NCBI GenBank assembly: GCA_905160935.1
Contig: CAJHZI010000473.1
Location: forward strand, 1,241,001-1,305,000
Origin: Enchytraeus crypticus
Taxonomy: Eukaryota; Annelida; Clitellata; Enchytraeida; Enchytraeidae
DNA: 64,000 bases
Reading direction: 5' to 3'
The position numbers and the translations under genes were made by a program. Below are positions 29,171 to 59,900 of this stretch, in pieces. The notes beneath the pieces were generated by a model. The model was not told the DNA's origin, searched no databases, and saw only the letters and a program-made list of their open reading frames with translations. Each line of letters opens with the position of its first letter. Positions within the stretch are counted from its first letter, which is position 1.

Positions 29171-30189
29171 TGGTATAACTGTTATTATACAAATATTTAT
29201 TATTATTATTATTGTTATTATTATTATTATTAACATATTACTAATTAAATATTTATTTATATTAACATATTACTGTAGTGCAGACTTTTTTTACTGGAGC
29301 CGTAATATACGCTTGATTTTTGTAACAAAGAAAGCACTGCAGTTATACTTTAAATGCCATTTCATTTTTTCACAGTTTGCCTGACTTTCCTTATTTTTCA
29401 ATTTTCCATCTTAAAATAATATTTTGGGCTTTGCACCTCGTGTTAATTTACGTCGTTTTTATAGCTTAGAGCAAAGCACTGAGGGGAGCAAAATGACAGG
29501 GGAGTCTATGCTGTGTGCTCATGTTGTCATGGACGACAGTAGCACTCTAATTCTGTTGTTGTTGTGGGTTCAGTTAACAAAGAGGAGAGATCGATGAGAA
29601 TGTGAACAGGTTCGGTCATGCTCGTTTATATCACTGAATCTTGTATCTTAATCTTATATTATCCTCACAGCTGTTGCAATGTTGGAGTGTGACATTTAAA
29701 AGCTGTAAAGCTAATTAATCTCTCGAAAACGAATTAAGTGAAGATTAATTTCATTACTTATTAACTAATTGTTAATTATTAATTCTTTATTTATATTTAA
29801 ATTAATTACAAGTAAGCTCCAGGTATAGCCAATGCCGTAGTAAACTATCAGTTAAATATTGTATGGTATCGCAAACCATTTTTCTATTTCAAGCAAAGTC
29901 GTATAACGTAAAAATTGATACAAACGTACTTGAGTTTGCAAAGAAAATACAGCGTAATGTAATATGCTTGAATGCAGCTTAATTATGAGAATGTAGTTGG
30001 TAAACGTTAAAAATACAGTGTAATTTACATGCCTTCGGCCTATTTCTCTGCAAATAGAATACAACGTAATGTAACATGCTTGAATGCAACTTAATTATGA
30101 CAATGTAATTGGTAAACGTTAAAAGTACAGTATAGCTTGCATTCCTTCGGCCTATCTTTCTCTGGCGTTCTGGAATATAATACATTCCA

Positions 30190-30540
30190 ATATACATATT
30201 CCTACTTGTAGTCGCATTCGCACTTCAAAAAGAGCACTCCATCGATCAACAACTGAAACAGTATACTGGCTGGAGATAGTGGCGATGTTGGTAAGATATT
30301 CGACCGCGGATCAGTATGTGAGATGTTCAAATCCTGGGCTCTCCCGTCACTGATATCGCTTTCGAGTGAGGAAACTGATGTTAACATTAGCTTTAGGCCT
30401 ACCAGCTTTTGGCTTTTAGTATACTAGACTCTTCGTTCTATTTACCAGCATGTAACCGACGCCATAAAATAGCGCGATACTGCCGCCTCTAACTTCCTCT
30501 CACTTAGTGTAATAACATTTGCGGCAGGTCCACGGCACAT
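30190..30540 (+). mobile_element. Repeat-D pieces flanking a SINE-A copy
   Basis: AAAAAGAGCACTCCATCGAT (30223-30255) is repeat-D-like. SINE-A follows at 30269-30412 (GGCTGGAGATAGTGGCGATG, GAGGAAACTGATGTTAAC). GCGGCAGGTCCACGGCACAT at 30521 resembles the repeat-D end. Confidence 0.6.
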
Positions 30541-31318
30541 AATTCCTACACATAAATCCTCTAGAATCTACAATCCATCCTCTTGAGCGACTGCCATTAA
30601 ATAATCCTATATTTCTGAAGGAAACATGAAAAGAAAGGAAACAGAAAAAGGGAAAGAGGAAAAGAGGAAGATCTAGAAGTACTTGGTTCAGCACGATTAA
30701 CAGAGATTTGAAAGCTTTGAACATTTCCTGGGAAGATGTTGTGAGGGTTGCGGAAGACAGAACAGAATGGAGGAATGTTGCCGCCCTATGTTCTCTTCAG
30801 AAAGCAATGAACTGATGAACTGATGAATGTTTCTGATACTAAATATTGAAAACTTGATCTGGCTTTAATACCACAATGTGCTGAAGCATTCAAATCTTTC
30901 TATTGCATGTATGTGCGTGTAATTACCGACAATAATTATAATTTATTCTGATTCAAGTTGGATGATGCTAAGCCAATTTCCAATTAGAGATTTTACTCTC
31001 TGTAATGACAATTTCAGTCAGTGGATAATTGCACTCAAAGCCTAGACTTAGATTGAAAAGGCAGTATATATAGCATAGTATTTTAGTTACTCTTACAAGT
31101 TCATACTTGTGAAAGTTTACTCTGTTATAATTTACAAATTTTGGCTATTCTAAAATGTAGTTCTATTTTGTATATATAATTTGTATTAGACAAAACATTT
31201 AGACCAATTTATATAGCGCCTGACATTTTTCAAAATTGAGCGGAGTATAAATTCAGAATCACTTTAAACTTCCATAAATGTAAACAATTAATTATTATTC
31301 TTTTTTTTAAATATTAAA

Positions 31319-43518
<12,200 letters not shown>

Positions 43519-44048
43519 GCAACTGTCTCGAGTCTGCCCTGCAAGATGTCGAATTCTATCTACTGACAGCTGCACGTGTTCGTAAGGGGCTACCAACGCA
43601 GCAATTGCAATGATTATATGATAGTTAGCATATTATCTAACGCTGTGAAATTTAAAACAACCATTGAACCATAATAGCTTGAAAAACCGACCGATCGATC
43701 TCATTCGACAATAAGACATTTCGGACATTCAGAGGATCGGTAAATGAGTCGTGGATTATAAACATCAACTGATCAACGGTTGTCAACATACCAGATATTT
43801 AACATTGATTCGGTAATTCGTTGCTTCATTTTTAAAGTTGATTCATTGAATCATTGATTCTCGGTCGATGTCATCTTCATTACCAATCACTACTGTGATT
43901 ATGTTTCTATTATGTTTCAGTTGATATTTATAATTTGGTTTTATATATGATGATATTATAATGATATTAGTCCGATATTATTTCGGTGAATTTGATTATT
44001 ATAATATTATTATATATTGATTTACGATGAAGATATTATATTATTATT

Positions 44049-44160
44049 AAGATACTCGACCGCGGACCAATACGTGCAGGATTCAAATCCTGGGCTCACC
44101 CGTCACTGACATCGCTTTAGTGAGAAAACTGACGTTAACATTAGCTTTAGCTTTATAGTA
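44049..44160 (+). mobile_element. SINE-A copy, 5'-truncated
   Basis: GATACTCGACCGCGGACCAA, GGATTCAAATCCTGGGCTCA, GAGAAAACTGACGTTAACAT. Confidence 0.85.
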
Positions 44161-44399
44161 TGATTGAGAGAGTTAGTGGCACTTAAACGCTACGCCCATA
44201 CTTAAGTTTATCATGTTTTTGCTTAAGGTTCGTGAAAGCGTACCGATCAGTTTGCTCATAGAAAAATAACTGAACCATGAGCTATAAGCTCATTATGACC
44301 ATGGGTGCACTGACGACTTAAACAACATTTACTGTAGATGAACGTGACAACGTTTAGGGCTACAATTTCAAGATTACACAATACATATTGTTAAAAAGT

Positions 44400-44545
44400 T
44401 ATTAATTGATGAAAAGTTGATGATGAAAAGTTTGATGATGAAAAATTGAAAAGTTGAAAAATTGAAAATTGAAAAAAATTGAAAAAAAAAATTGAAAAAA
44501 ATTGAAAAGTTTGATGATGAAAAATTGATGAAAAGTTGTTAATTG
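44400..44545 (+). repeat. GATGAAAAGTT/GAAAAATT simple repeat
   Basis: Units of TTGATGATGAAAAGTT and TTGAAAAATTGAAAA alternate over about 140 bases. Confidence 0.85.
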
Positions 44546-44759
44546 ATGCGATATTTTCATAATATTTTTCATATTAATAAAAAGAAATTTCTTCAACTTT
44601 CATATTGATAGTAGATATAGTTCAAATAACTATCATATAATTATACTTCATTTATTGTTGTAGCTCCTCTGATTCCTCATGAGGAAACTAACATTCAAGA
44701 AATTATTTAATCTTCCGATATATCTCTCGATAGATTTGACATAATATGACTTTTGATAT

Positions 44760-45400
44760 GATTTCCGTTGCCTTTCTCAACTGTTGCTCAATCGCCTTTT
44801 ACGTCGACACGTGCAGTTTACGGTTGGTCTATTGTTCAGTGACTAGGACACAATACGGTGAAAGATATAAGCTACATTATGCTGTGGATAAGGCTTGTGG
44901 CTCTTTGCGCAACTCGTTAATCGATGGAGTGCTTTTTAATTATTATTAAGCGCGAGTGGAAACCGAATGAGAGTATGAGTATAGGTACTTTGGGCCTCCC
45001 ACTTGGCATATGGACCTGCCACTTGGCATATCACTAGAAAGAGATTTAGATCTCTACGACTTTCAATTAGAGATTATCAAGTATAATTAATCTTCCCCGA
45101 TTTCTATAGAGATTACAGAGCTCCCCCGGTTTATCGCCTACATACATAGTCTCAGAATATAGGATGTTTTTCTCATTCTAGTGTTCTTACATTGGCATGT
45201 CCTGAGTACATATATTCCAACTCACATTCTGCTTTCGCCCTCTATAAAGAGCACTTTGTTTATTCATCATCGTCATCATCATCATCATCATCATCATCTT
45301 CCCTTTAATCCCAGTTTAACTAGGGTCGGGATACAAATGGACATTCTCCACTCCTCTTTGTCCCATACCATATCAAAATCTCTTCCATTCATTAAATTTA
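44760..45400. mobile_element. Mosaic of repeat-C head, repeat-D (-), repeat-D (+) and repeat-C (-)
   Basis: 44775-44860 resembles the repeat-C head (AATCGCCTTTTACG, CGACACGTGCAGTTTACGGT). 44880-45035 is repeat-D reversed (GTTAATCGATGGAGTGCTTT, GACCTGCCACTTGGCATATC). 45180-45255 is repeat-D forward in part. 45271-45400 is repeat-C reversed after (CAT)n. Confidence 0.6.
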
Positions 45401-45534
45401 TTAATTATTCCATTTATTTCCATTTATTAAGTTAATAATAATATCTTCACAAACGGCTCTACATAAATGCTTACTAACACTGTAATGAAACCGTGCAGTA
45501 GCTTGTGAATTATATACATGTATACGGCTTTACA

Positions 45535-46702
45535 TAGGCGTAACCACGACCGAAAATCTGGGGGGGGACACAATCACTGGTGTATCCACGGGGGGGGCGG
45601 GAGTCTGCCCCACCGTAGGCCCCCCGATAAAAAATGTAAACTATATTTTCATTGTTTTTATGGCAATTTCTATGTGTAAATATGTATGTAAGACCAGTGG
45701 TTAAGGGGGGGGGGAGGAGGGAACTTAGTTTCTCTAACATACACAGTACAACTACTGGCTGGAGCCAGTGGCGATGTCGGTAAGGTACTCAATCAATCAA
45801 TAAGAATTTAAAGTTCGGTTCCTTGCCATGTCAGGGACGTCAACCGCGGATCAGTGTGTGAGGGGTTCAAATCCTGTGCTAGCCCGTCACTGACATGGCT
45901 TTAGAGTGAGGAAACTGACGTTAAGATTAGCTTTACCACCTTTCAAAAATCGATCCACTGGCAGTGACCTTGCCCAGCACGGTAGAAGCAACGCCGTACG
46001 CAAATTTCTCGAGATTTTCTAACAAAACTCTGAATGTTACTATGAAATTGCATTTACAACTTTCAGAATTCAAAATCGAAATTAGTAATGTACTAATTCT
46101 TACCAGACGTGATTTCTTGGACTTTAACAGAAATTTATCCATGATGCAATTATGCAAAACTTGGTTTACTGTCTATGAATTTATATTGCAACAAACTCCA
46201 TAAGCTAAACATTTATGCACATTTTCAGAGCATCTACCGATGGTTGATAAGTTGACCTCTCAAGATACAATAGGCCTATGCAGCCGCAAACTCTAGGTAG
46301 GCCAATAAAGTTTCATCCCGCTTAGCTCGGCAAGTTGGCACTCTCCCATGTTTCGTCACACTCACTTAACGACGATCACGATCAGCCCTATAGTCTCCTA
46401 TATAAAGTATGTGACAGTATATAGGAGTCTATGACCGAGCATACACAGTACAACTACAGATATCAATAATTAATATCATGTAATCCTATCAGTTTACCAC
46501 TAAATCTACAGCACGGCTCAATAAATACTAGTAATACCTGCAGTTATAGAGCGACATTGAAAATACGCACAATTTCTTACATAAAGTATTATATATTTGA
46601 GACTAAATTCTGGGGGGGGGGGACATTTGCATGCATTCCCCCCCCCCCAGTCTAAATTCTGGGGGGACGTGTCCCCCCTGTCCCCCCGGTGGTTACGCCA
46701 AT
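45535..46702. mobile_element. Probable DNA transposon or MITE with G-tract ends
   Basis: The left end TAGGCGTAACCAC (45535-45547) is the inverse of the right end GTGGTTACGCCA (46689-46700), about 12 bases. Both ends run into G or C tracts (GGGGGGG at 45560; CCCCCC at 46682). An internal G-run/C-run hairpin lies at 46610-46650. A SINE-A is inserted at 45755-45945. A frame at 45964-46203 resembles nothing known. Target-site duplication is not clear. Confidence 0.55.
45755..45945 (+). mobile_element. SINE-A copy split by a 50-base insert
   Basis: GGCTGGAGCCAGTGGCGATG, then AATCAATCAATAAGAATTTA and CTTGCCATGTCAGGGACGTC (45789-45841), then CCGCGGATCAGTGTGTGAGG to GAGGAAACTGACGTTAAG. The insert resembles the end of the unnamed repeat noted at 40195-40260. 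Confidence 0.75.
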
Positions 46703-47056
46703 GCGGCTTAATTTAGCCTTTTAAGGTACACGTACGCGGTTTACTGTTTCCTTCTTCAGCTCTTGCTCAGTCGCTTCTTACGACACCTGCAGCTTACTAT
46801 TGTTATCAGTTGTTCTATTCTTCAGTGGCCCGAACACAACACGGGTAAATATATAGGAATTAATTTTATTTAATCTCACGTACCCCTCACATCTCCCGAG
46901 TTCGTTAATTAGCTAAATAGGTGTTTATATTTCACTTTCGATGTTCTTTGGTCCAAATTCAGTGTGCGTAAAAATATTATTAATAACAACTAATCCCGAA
47001 ACATAGGCCTACCCATAGACTCATATAATACTTAGGCCTACTTATGATGAGTAGAA

Positions 47057-47059
<3 letters not shown>

Positions 47060-47107
<48 letters not shown>

Positions 47108-47231
47108 TCAGACCATAGACTCATATATATATATATATATATAGACTCAGACCATAGACTCATATATATATATATATATATAGACTCAGACCATAGACTC
47201 ATATATATATATATATATAGATATATATATA

Positions 47232-47289
<58 letters not shown>

Positions 47290-47290
47290 T
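47060..47290 (+). repeat. AT microsatellite with embedded 24-bp units
   Basis: (AT)n blocks alternate with TAGACTCAGACCATAGACTC (about three copies), then a long pure (AT)n ending TATATGAGTCTA, the inverse of the unit end. Confidence 0.9.
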
Positions 47291-47317
47291 CTATTTTTAG
47301 GATTTGAGTGCACGCTT

Positions 47318-47435
47318 GTGATTGGTGGAAGAGCACCAGGTCTCACCCACGTGTCGCCGGGCACGCACGCGTCACGTAGGCCGAGCCTGCACTGGAGGCC
47401 TACAGGATGACGCGGCTAGGACGTTGTCAACCTTT
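47318..47435 (+). promoter_or_regulatory. GC-rich, CpG-containing island upstream of GAPDH
   Basis: In otherwise AT-rich DNA, about 115 bases are GC-rich with many CpGs. They contain an inverted CCAAT box (TGATTGG), an E-box/HRE-type CCCACGTGTC and CGTCACGTAGG. It directly follows an AT microsatellite. It could be a promoter for GAPDH, whose start codon is 1.7 kb downstream behind a possible leader intron. No TATA box or start site can be proven. Confidence 0.3.
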
Positions 47436-47702
47436 CTTCATAACTACCATCGTCACTTGTTTATTTCAAGTTTAAAAGTGCCTGACTCAATTAAAACTTG
47501 ACAGAGAATTAGAGGTCATATCGATTGTTCTAACTACGCAAAAATAATAAAATTTTACTGTGGACAAGGCACAATGTCATTGCATTTGGAATGTATAAAT
47601 TGAGAAATATTTAAATATCAATTTAATATTTAAGATGCAACTGAGGTAGCATAATAGTTGCACAGAAAATATTTAATATTGAAAATTGTAGACTATATTA
47701 TT

Positions 47703-47806
47703 ATTATTCAGTAGATGAGGGGTTCAAATCCTGGTCTCGCCCGTCACTGACATCGCTTTTGAGTGAGGAAACTGACGTTAACCTTTGCTTTACCAGCTTT
47801 ATTACA
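47703..47806 (+). mobile_element. SINE-A copy, 5'-truncated
   Basis: GGGGTTCAAATCCTGGTCTC, GCCCGTCACTGACATCGCTT, GAGGAAACTGACGTTAACCT. Confidence 0.85.
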
Positions 47807-48819
47807 TTGGATCGCTTACAAAGAAGTTTTACATATTAAATTTCCACGGAATATTTGATCCTTTGACTTTGAGGAAGCTGATAGAAGAATGGTCGGCGAC
47901 TGCTTTCGTAGTGCACTAAAGTATATTTAATGATAAGCCACAAATTTATTTTAAAATATTGCTTTTGACACTTGCATAGTGCAAAAACTAACTTAGGTTC
48001 TACTATCTTACTTAAAATATCAAAATGGCTATTAACTATCAAAGAATTATGAGATTTCGCACTGAGTCTTTATAAACATTCTGAATTTTTATTAAGAATT
48101 TCTATTCTCGGCCGTGGTACACGGGTTTGATATAATTCACACTTCGTCATAGGCTGTCTGGTAAGGCTTCACAAGTATATATGATTACTTTTTATATATT
48201 TATTATTTAATATAGTTAAAATATAAAGGTATTTAGTCGCAACTAAATTACAGTACCATTGTAACCTTTACCCCTATTTACAACTCTCCAGCGCTTGCCG
48301 ATAGTTTGACTGGGTGCCTATAATTGTGCTGTGGTGCCTGTTTAATGGTTGGGCTCAAAGTCCTACGTGTATGCGACGAGCGACCTTCAGGGGTGACATT
48401 CAACGCTTGTTTACCTTTGGCTCCTACTGTCTGCCTAACTTTCTAATTCCTAATTTCACTTGTCAAGCAGACTCAGTCGAGGTGGGTTGTGCACGTGCTG
48501 CTGTGACTGTGTAATGATGAATTGATGATAATGATGTGTCATGTGAATTTAATACAATTAAGTTTTCTATCTCCCAATGGTTACCAATTTAGTGATGTAA
48601 TTCTTACAGGTTTTCGTAAGATTGTGTTGATATCCGGTAATATTAATTAAGCATGATTAATAGCTATCGAGCTCTGAAATTGTGCAAGGATATCATGCAA
48701 TATTGTCGACATTTTAAAGTTGATGATGCAAGCTTTAGTTGTTTATGAAATTTTATATGAAAAGTTATTATATTCTTAAAAGTTTAACACTCGTAATAGT
48801 GAAATGATCATTTTTTATG

Positions 48820-49000
48820 ATAACTGCCACTTTTAATTCCACATGTGCAACCATTAGGCAGTTTAGTTAATTATGCAAGTTACCAATCCACTGAATGTTC
48901 GAGATTTTACTCACTGATCAGCTCTACATGATCATATGACCTCAGGAACTGCCATCTAAAATTCATGATGATAGCTTACCTAACGCTCTTCACTGTGAGC
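48820..49000 (-). mobile_element. Old SINE-B copy
   Basis: Reverse orientation with many changes: CACTTTTAATTCCACATGTG, ATCCACTGAATGTTCGAGAT, GACCTCAGGAACTGCCATCT, TACCTAACGC. Confidence 0.6.
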
Positions 49001-49089
49001 TATTTAGCGATTCTTAATCATTTTAGCTTTTACTGCCTCTTACTTGTACGGATAAGTGATTGATAACCTACAACTGTAGTAACAGTAAT

Positions 49090-49160
49090 TTTTTGTTGTT
49101 TGTTTATTTATAGGTGATTGCTAAACATTTCTTGTTGCTTGATCGTAACATTCCGCTAAC
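49090..49160 (+). promoter_or_regulatory. Probable 5' untranslated exon start of GAPDH
   Basis: A T-rich tract ending TTTATTTATAG (AG at 49112-49113) precedes GTGATTGCTAAACATTTC and the start codon at 49161. This looks like a 3' splice site, so the leader would continue in an upstream non-coding exon. The position of that exon was not found with certainty. A donor-like AGTCGAG|GTGGGT at about 48483 is one possibility. Inference only. Confidence 0.4.
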
Positions 49161-55247
<6,087 letters not shown>

Positions 55248-56011
55248 TCAACACCAACCTGCCAAACTGTCTGCCGATAAAACATTTCAATACCAACCCA
55301 AGAACATTAACATTTTAACTATACAGTATCAAGCTCACAAAGATGTAGAATATTACCATATATCACCAACATCTGCCAATCATTTTGATACTAAACTAAG
55401 CCATTCCCGTTTAATAATATTATGTCAGTGATTGGGTAATTGAAATATTACTAATTATGATACTTGATTTTTAAGGGTAGGGTGTAACGTGCTTGTGTTA
55501 CTTGCCTGTTCGAACAAACAATTCTTTCAGTAAAACAATAATGATGTAAAATTAATTAAGTAGTCAGTTGTTGTTTATATGTTGTTAAAACTACTTTGCT
55601 TTTGTACTTATTGACTTTCTATCTCAACCAGTTAAAAAATCTGACTTTCAAAGCTTAATTGATTCATTTAAGTTTTGGCTGCCATACCCATAGCAGTTTC
55701 ATTACTAATTTTATGCAATTTGATTTGATCTTCTCATTTTTAATGTAGAAGAATTCTTGAGTTGTATACTCAGATTTCAGTATTTGGACTCAGTTTTTCA
55801 CTCGTTCCCGTCTAGAAGAAGCCCTTTGCACTTCTGACCTTGAGGTTAAACTCGCGTCATGCGAAAGTGTTAATCAGAATGTAGAATGTTGGTGTCTGTT
55901 GGTTGAATTCTGTTATTAAACGAGGCCACTTGCCGTACACTGTTCTTGTCAGGTATCCGAGTTACTAAACATATATATTGATAAATTTAAAGTAATTATT
56001 ATGGTTTACCT

Positions 56012-56060
<49 letters not shown>

Positions 56061-56951
56061 CTACCTAAGGTATGGATATGGCATAGACTTTGTGAAGGGA
56101 ATAACGTGTTGATCTAAGGAGTGCTCTCATAGAGCGAGAAAGCAGACTTTGAGTATGAATACGTACCTTGAGCCTGCCACTTGGCAGTGCACTGAAGAGA
56201 GAGCCTAGATAAAGTTTTCTTACGAAGTTTAATAGTAAAATCAATGCTGAATGTTGTGTAACTGCGTTAGGTAACGTCATGAAATTTTAAATGGCTGTTG
56301 CGGAGTTTCTGGGATTAATTCCCGGTAGAGCTGATCAGAAATTAAAGTCTCAGGCATTCATAGGACTGGTAAAATGGATAATTCCTAAACTACGGTTAAA
56401 CACGTACTTTAAGAGTGATAGACATCATCAGATGATCAATTAATTGATGATAAATTGTGTTTGCTGGGTAGATCGATTCCAAAAGTTATTTCGATCTCAA
56501 ATTATTAACCATAAATGTCCTAGAAGTAGAACTCAATTGAAGTAATTTAAATACAAAGCTCTTTGAGTTTAAAAATTGTAATTACTTTCACTGTAGTGCT
56601 GAAGCCTGCATACATACAATATAATTGCAGTGATCAAAGCAAATTTCTTAGCTGTCGGCGTCGTCAAGCCAAATAATTTAAAACGATGATCCGAAATGAA
56701 ACAAAGTTCAATGATAAAAATTGCGGTTAGAATTTAGTGTAATATGTACACTCACTTGTTGCCATCGTCTAATGAAACACTAAATTAGTATGTCTGCCTT
56801 GATTTAAAGCAATAATGGATAATGATGAATGAAAAATTAACATTTTGTAAAGTTGCAGGCAAGATTTTACGCTGTTAAATATTAAATATGAATTGTAGAA
56901 TAAAATGAAAATTCACAAAACACTCTGTGCTAAGAATTTGTCGTAATTTCG
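55248..56951. other. GAPDH 3' region and spacer to ACOT7 (tail to tail)
   Basis: An ATTAAA at about 55915 could be a polyadenylation signal, giving a 3' untranslated region of about 0.7 kb; this is uncertain. (AT)n at 56015-56060, repeat-D reversed at 56062-56205 and SINE-B at 56268-56440 follow. The rest is AT-rich without a feature. Confidence 0.5.
56062..56440. mobile_element. Repeat-D (-) followed by SINE-B (+)
   Basis: GAAGGGAATAACGTGTTGAT, AGAGCGAGAAAGCAGACTTT, CCTGCCACTTGGCAGTGCAC is repeat-D reversed. GGTAACGTCATGAAATTTTA, GCTGATCAGAAATTAAAGTC, AAGAGTGATAGACATCATCA is SINE-B with a deletion at its head. Confidence 0.72.
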
Positions 56952-59900
56952 TTAGGCGAAGGCTTTTTCTGCCATGGTTTTTTGGCCCTTCCTGGACTCG
57001 TAATATTTCTTGCGCTCTTCGTGCAACAACTTGTCTGATTCCAACTCAATCTAAAACATAAAATTGTAGAAAACAAATACAAATGAATGACGCTTAACTA
57101 ATCTATTAACAGCAACAACAATTAGAGTGCTACTGCAAAACCTGAAAGGGTCCATAAAAGAACATAAAATCTAATATTAAATATTGAAAAATTAATTTTC
57201 CCGTATAGTGTCTGGAACAATGAAGAGTAGATTAACCGTTACCGACACCGCCGCTAGCTCCATCCAGTGGCGATGTCGGTAAGATACTCGACCACGGATC
57301 AGTATGTGTGGGGTTCAAATCATGTGTTTTAGGAGGCGAAAAGCATAAGTTGAGGAAAACAACGGGAAACCACCCCAGAAGCCATATTTTTCCCAAGCTA
57401 TAAGGTTGGGTAAGACATAACCTTAGCGATTAACTTGATCTATTTGGAGCATGAAAGCAGACTCGAGAGTACGAATATGTACCGTGGACCTGCCGTTTGG
57501 CAGAACACGAGAGGGAACAGCAACAGGATTAGAACTAACCTTTAGCGGCGGCATTTCTCTTGCTTTCTTGTTTTCATCCAGCGACACGTAGGTGAAGACG
57601 GCCTGTAGGGCGGGCTCAATGAGGATGTCTGGTGACTTTTCCCTGTCTATGAACCATCGTCTCCCCGTCACCAGTACGTCCAGTGACTTAGCGCTGGCGT
57701 AGATAGGACGTGCCGTGAACTGTATGGAACTTCCTGTAGTCAATCACGATCAATCAATCACGATCAATCAATCACGATCAATCAATCACGATCAATCAAT
57801 CACGATTAATCAATCACGATCAATCAATCACGATCAATCAATCACGATCAATCAATCACGATCAATCAATCACGATCAATCACGATCAATCAATCACGAT
57901 CAATCAATCACGATCAATCAAGCACGGTCAAGCGATAAGGATCAATTAGTCAATCACGATCAATCAATCACAATCAATCACGATCAATCAATCACGATTA
58001 ATCAATCACGATCAATCAATCACGATCAATCAATTAGTGTCACCACCATGTCCAGTAAATTATGGATAAGGTGATCTGTGAATTACCTTAAACTTCCTAT
58101 AATCAAACATTCATTAATCCAATCAATCACGATCAATCAATCAACGACCACCATTGGATCGACCGATTCAGAGCTGCAGAAATCTTAGAACTGCACAAAT
58201 TCGAAAATGAATTAGAAATTGAACTGAAATTAAATTGAATAATTAAAATGAATTAGAAATTTAAATTTAAATTTGAATAGAAATTTGTCGAGATTTAACG
58301 ATTACTATTATTTTCGTGACAATGTAGGGAAATAATATGCCAAGATTACATTATTACATAGATTTCTTATCTAATTAATTGCTTCAGAAAACAAACAGCT
58401 TAAAATTTAACATTAAAGACTCATTGATTGCTGGAATTTTAAAACGATTGCATAACTAAATGAGGGAGTGAATAAATGATAGATTACGTAACCCATTGGA
58501 TGAAGAAGATTGACGGTTGATTTTTTGATTCAGTGCTTGATGATTTTTATGACTATCATAGGAATGTTCAGTAGAGAGATTAATTGGATTGAAACAGTGA
58601 CTGATTGATTGATTAATTGATAAATTGAGTTGAATCACTGAATGATGATTGATGGATTAATTGATTTGATTATTTACTGATTGATTAATTAATTGATAAA
58701 TTAAATTGATTAATTAATCTGATATATTGACTGCCTGATTGATTAATTGATTAATTAATTAACTAGACTCATTGACTGATTGATTGAGCGACTAAACGAA
58801 TGATTATTATTATTATAACAATCATTATTAACGAGTATAATATTATATTATAATATAATTATTAAGGAATGGTTATTATTATTATTATTATATTTATTAT
58901 TATTATTATTATTATTATTAATTAACAGACCCAAGTAGAGTTTTCTGTCGAATATTCCAGAGTCCACACCCACAGCGAGACAGGGATACTTGAGGTGCTT
59001 AGTGGCAGACAGGACTCCCACATCGTCCATCCACTTCATTCCACACCCAGCCCTGGCGAACTTGTCCCCCAGCCAGCAGAACCTCGGCTCATTGGGTGTA
59101 GTGGACGACACCTCCGCGTAGCGAACCGTGCCTGAATAGAGACACAGTGATTCATCGAAAAGCTTAGAGTGAACGCAAAATAATAAAATAACAACAATTA
59201 GAGTGCTACAGTCATCAACGACAACATCGATCACTATTGAGACAAAATCAAGCCGGCGAACAAAAAGAAGGTCCAAGAACGGTGCAAATTCCAAAATTCA
59301 GAAAATCAGTTCAAAGTAAAGGAAATTAAAGAAAAGGAGGTTTAGGTGCAGGTCGCTGCTCATGGACACTGGATAGAAAAGAGAGATGGAAAAGAAAGGT
59401 CTTCAACTGCCTATGGAACTGCTCATAAGAAAGTAAAGGCCGATGTGATATGAGTAGGAATATGTAGATTAGATCTGTTACTTGTTAAACACTTGTTGAA
59501 CACTTGTTAAAGAGTGAGAATAGAGATGAGATAGAGACAGAGAGAGACAGAGAGAGAGAGCTAGAGAGAGAGAGAGAGAAGGAGAGAAAAGAGATTAAGC
59601 ATAAATACTTTATATAGTTTTATTTTTAATTTCCGCACCTTCACCGTTTAGGATCTATTTTCTTTTTCTATTTCCCAATCTTGTTGTAGATTTTGAAAAC
59701 ACCGATACACCTTGTTAATACGTTACCTACTGTTCTTGCTCATTTGAACAACTGTTGTTACCATGTCATAAACAGATATCCGGTTCAGCGGTCTCTTTGA
59801 TCATGGTATCATGGTCGGTGTCCGGTCTTCGAGACCGCTTTACATGTTCCTAGCAGGTTATTATTTGCACAACTGTTGCCATATAAATACAAAAGCATTT

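Larger units (their letters stand above)
26467..31318. other. Spacer between PET117 and the JmjC gene (head to head)
   Basis: No convincing gene. It carries repeat-D (26728-26900), LINE fragments (27650-28010, 28378-29170), SINE-A (30269-30412) and a short duplicated segment (29930-30000 and 30050-30150, AATGTAATATGCTTGAATGC). The roughly 800 bases upstream of each gene must hold the promoters, but no defined element is visible. Confidence 0.65.
43519..49089. other. Spacer between the JmjC gene and GAPDH
   Basis: No protein gene is visible. Contents: SINE-A copies (44049-44160, 45755-45945, 47703-47806), a GATGAAAAGTT simple repeat (44400-44540), repeat-D and C pieces (44760-45390), a G-tract inverted-repeat element (45535-46702), AT arrays (47060-47290), a GC-rich island and an old SINE-B (48820-49000). 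It probably holds the GAPDH promoter. Confidence 0.65.

Noticed and set aside
45964-46203. 79-residue + frame inside the G-tract element
   Set aside because: No recognisable domain, no splice support, and an overlapping minus frame is equally open.
57715-58074. 119-residue + frame with SINHDQSIT repeats
   Set aside because: Produced by the 14-base array in an ACOT7 intron.
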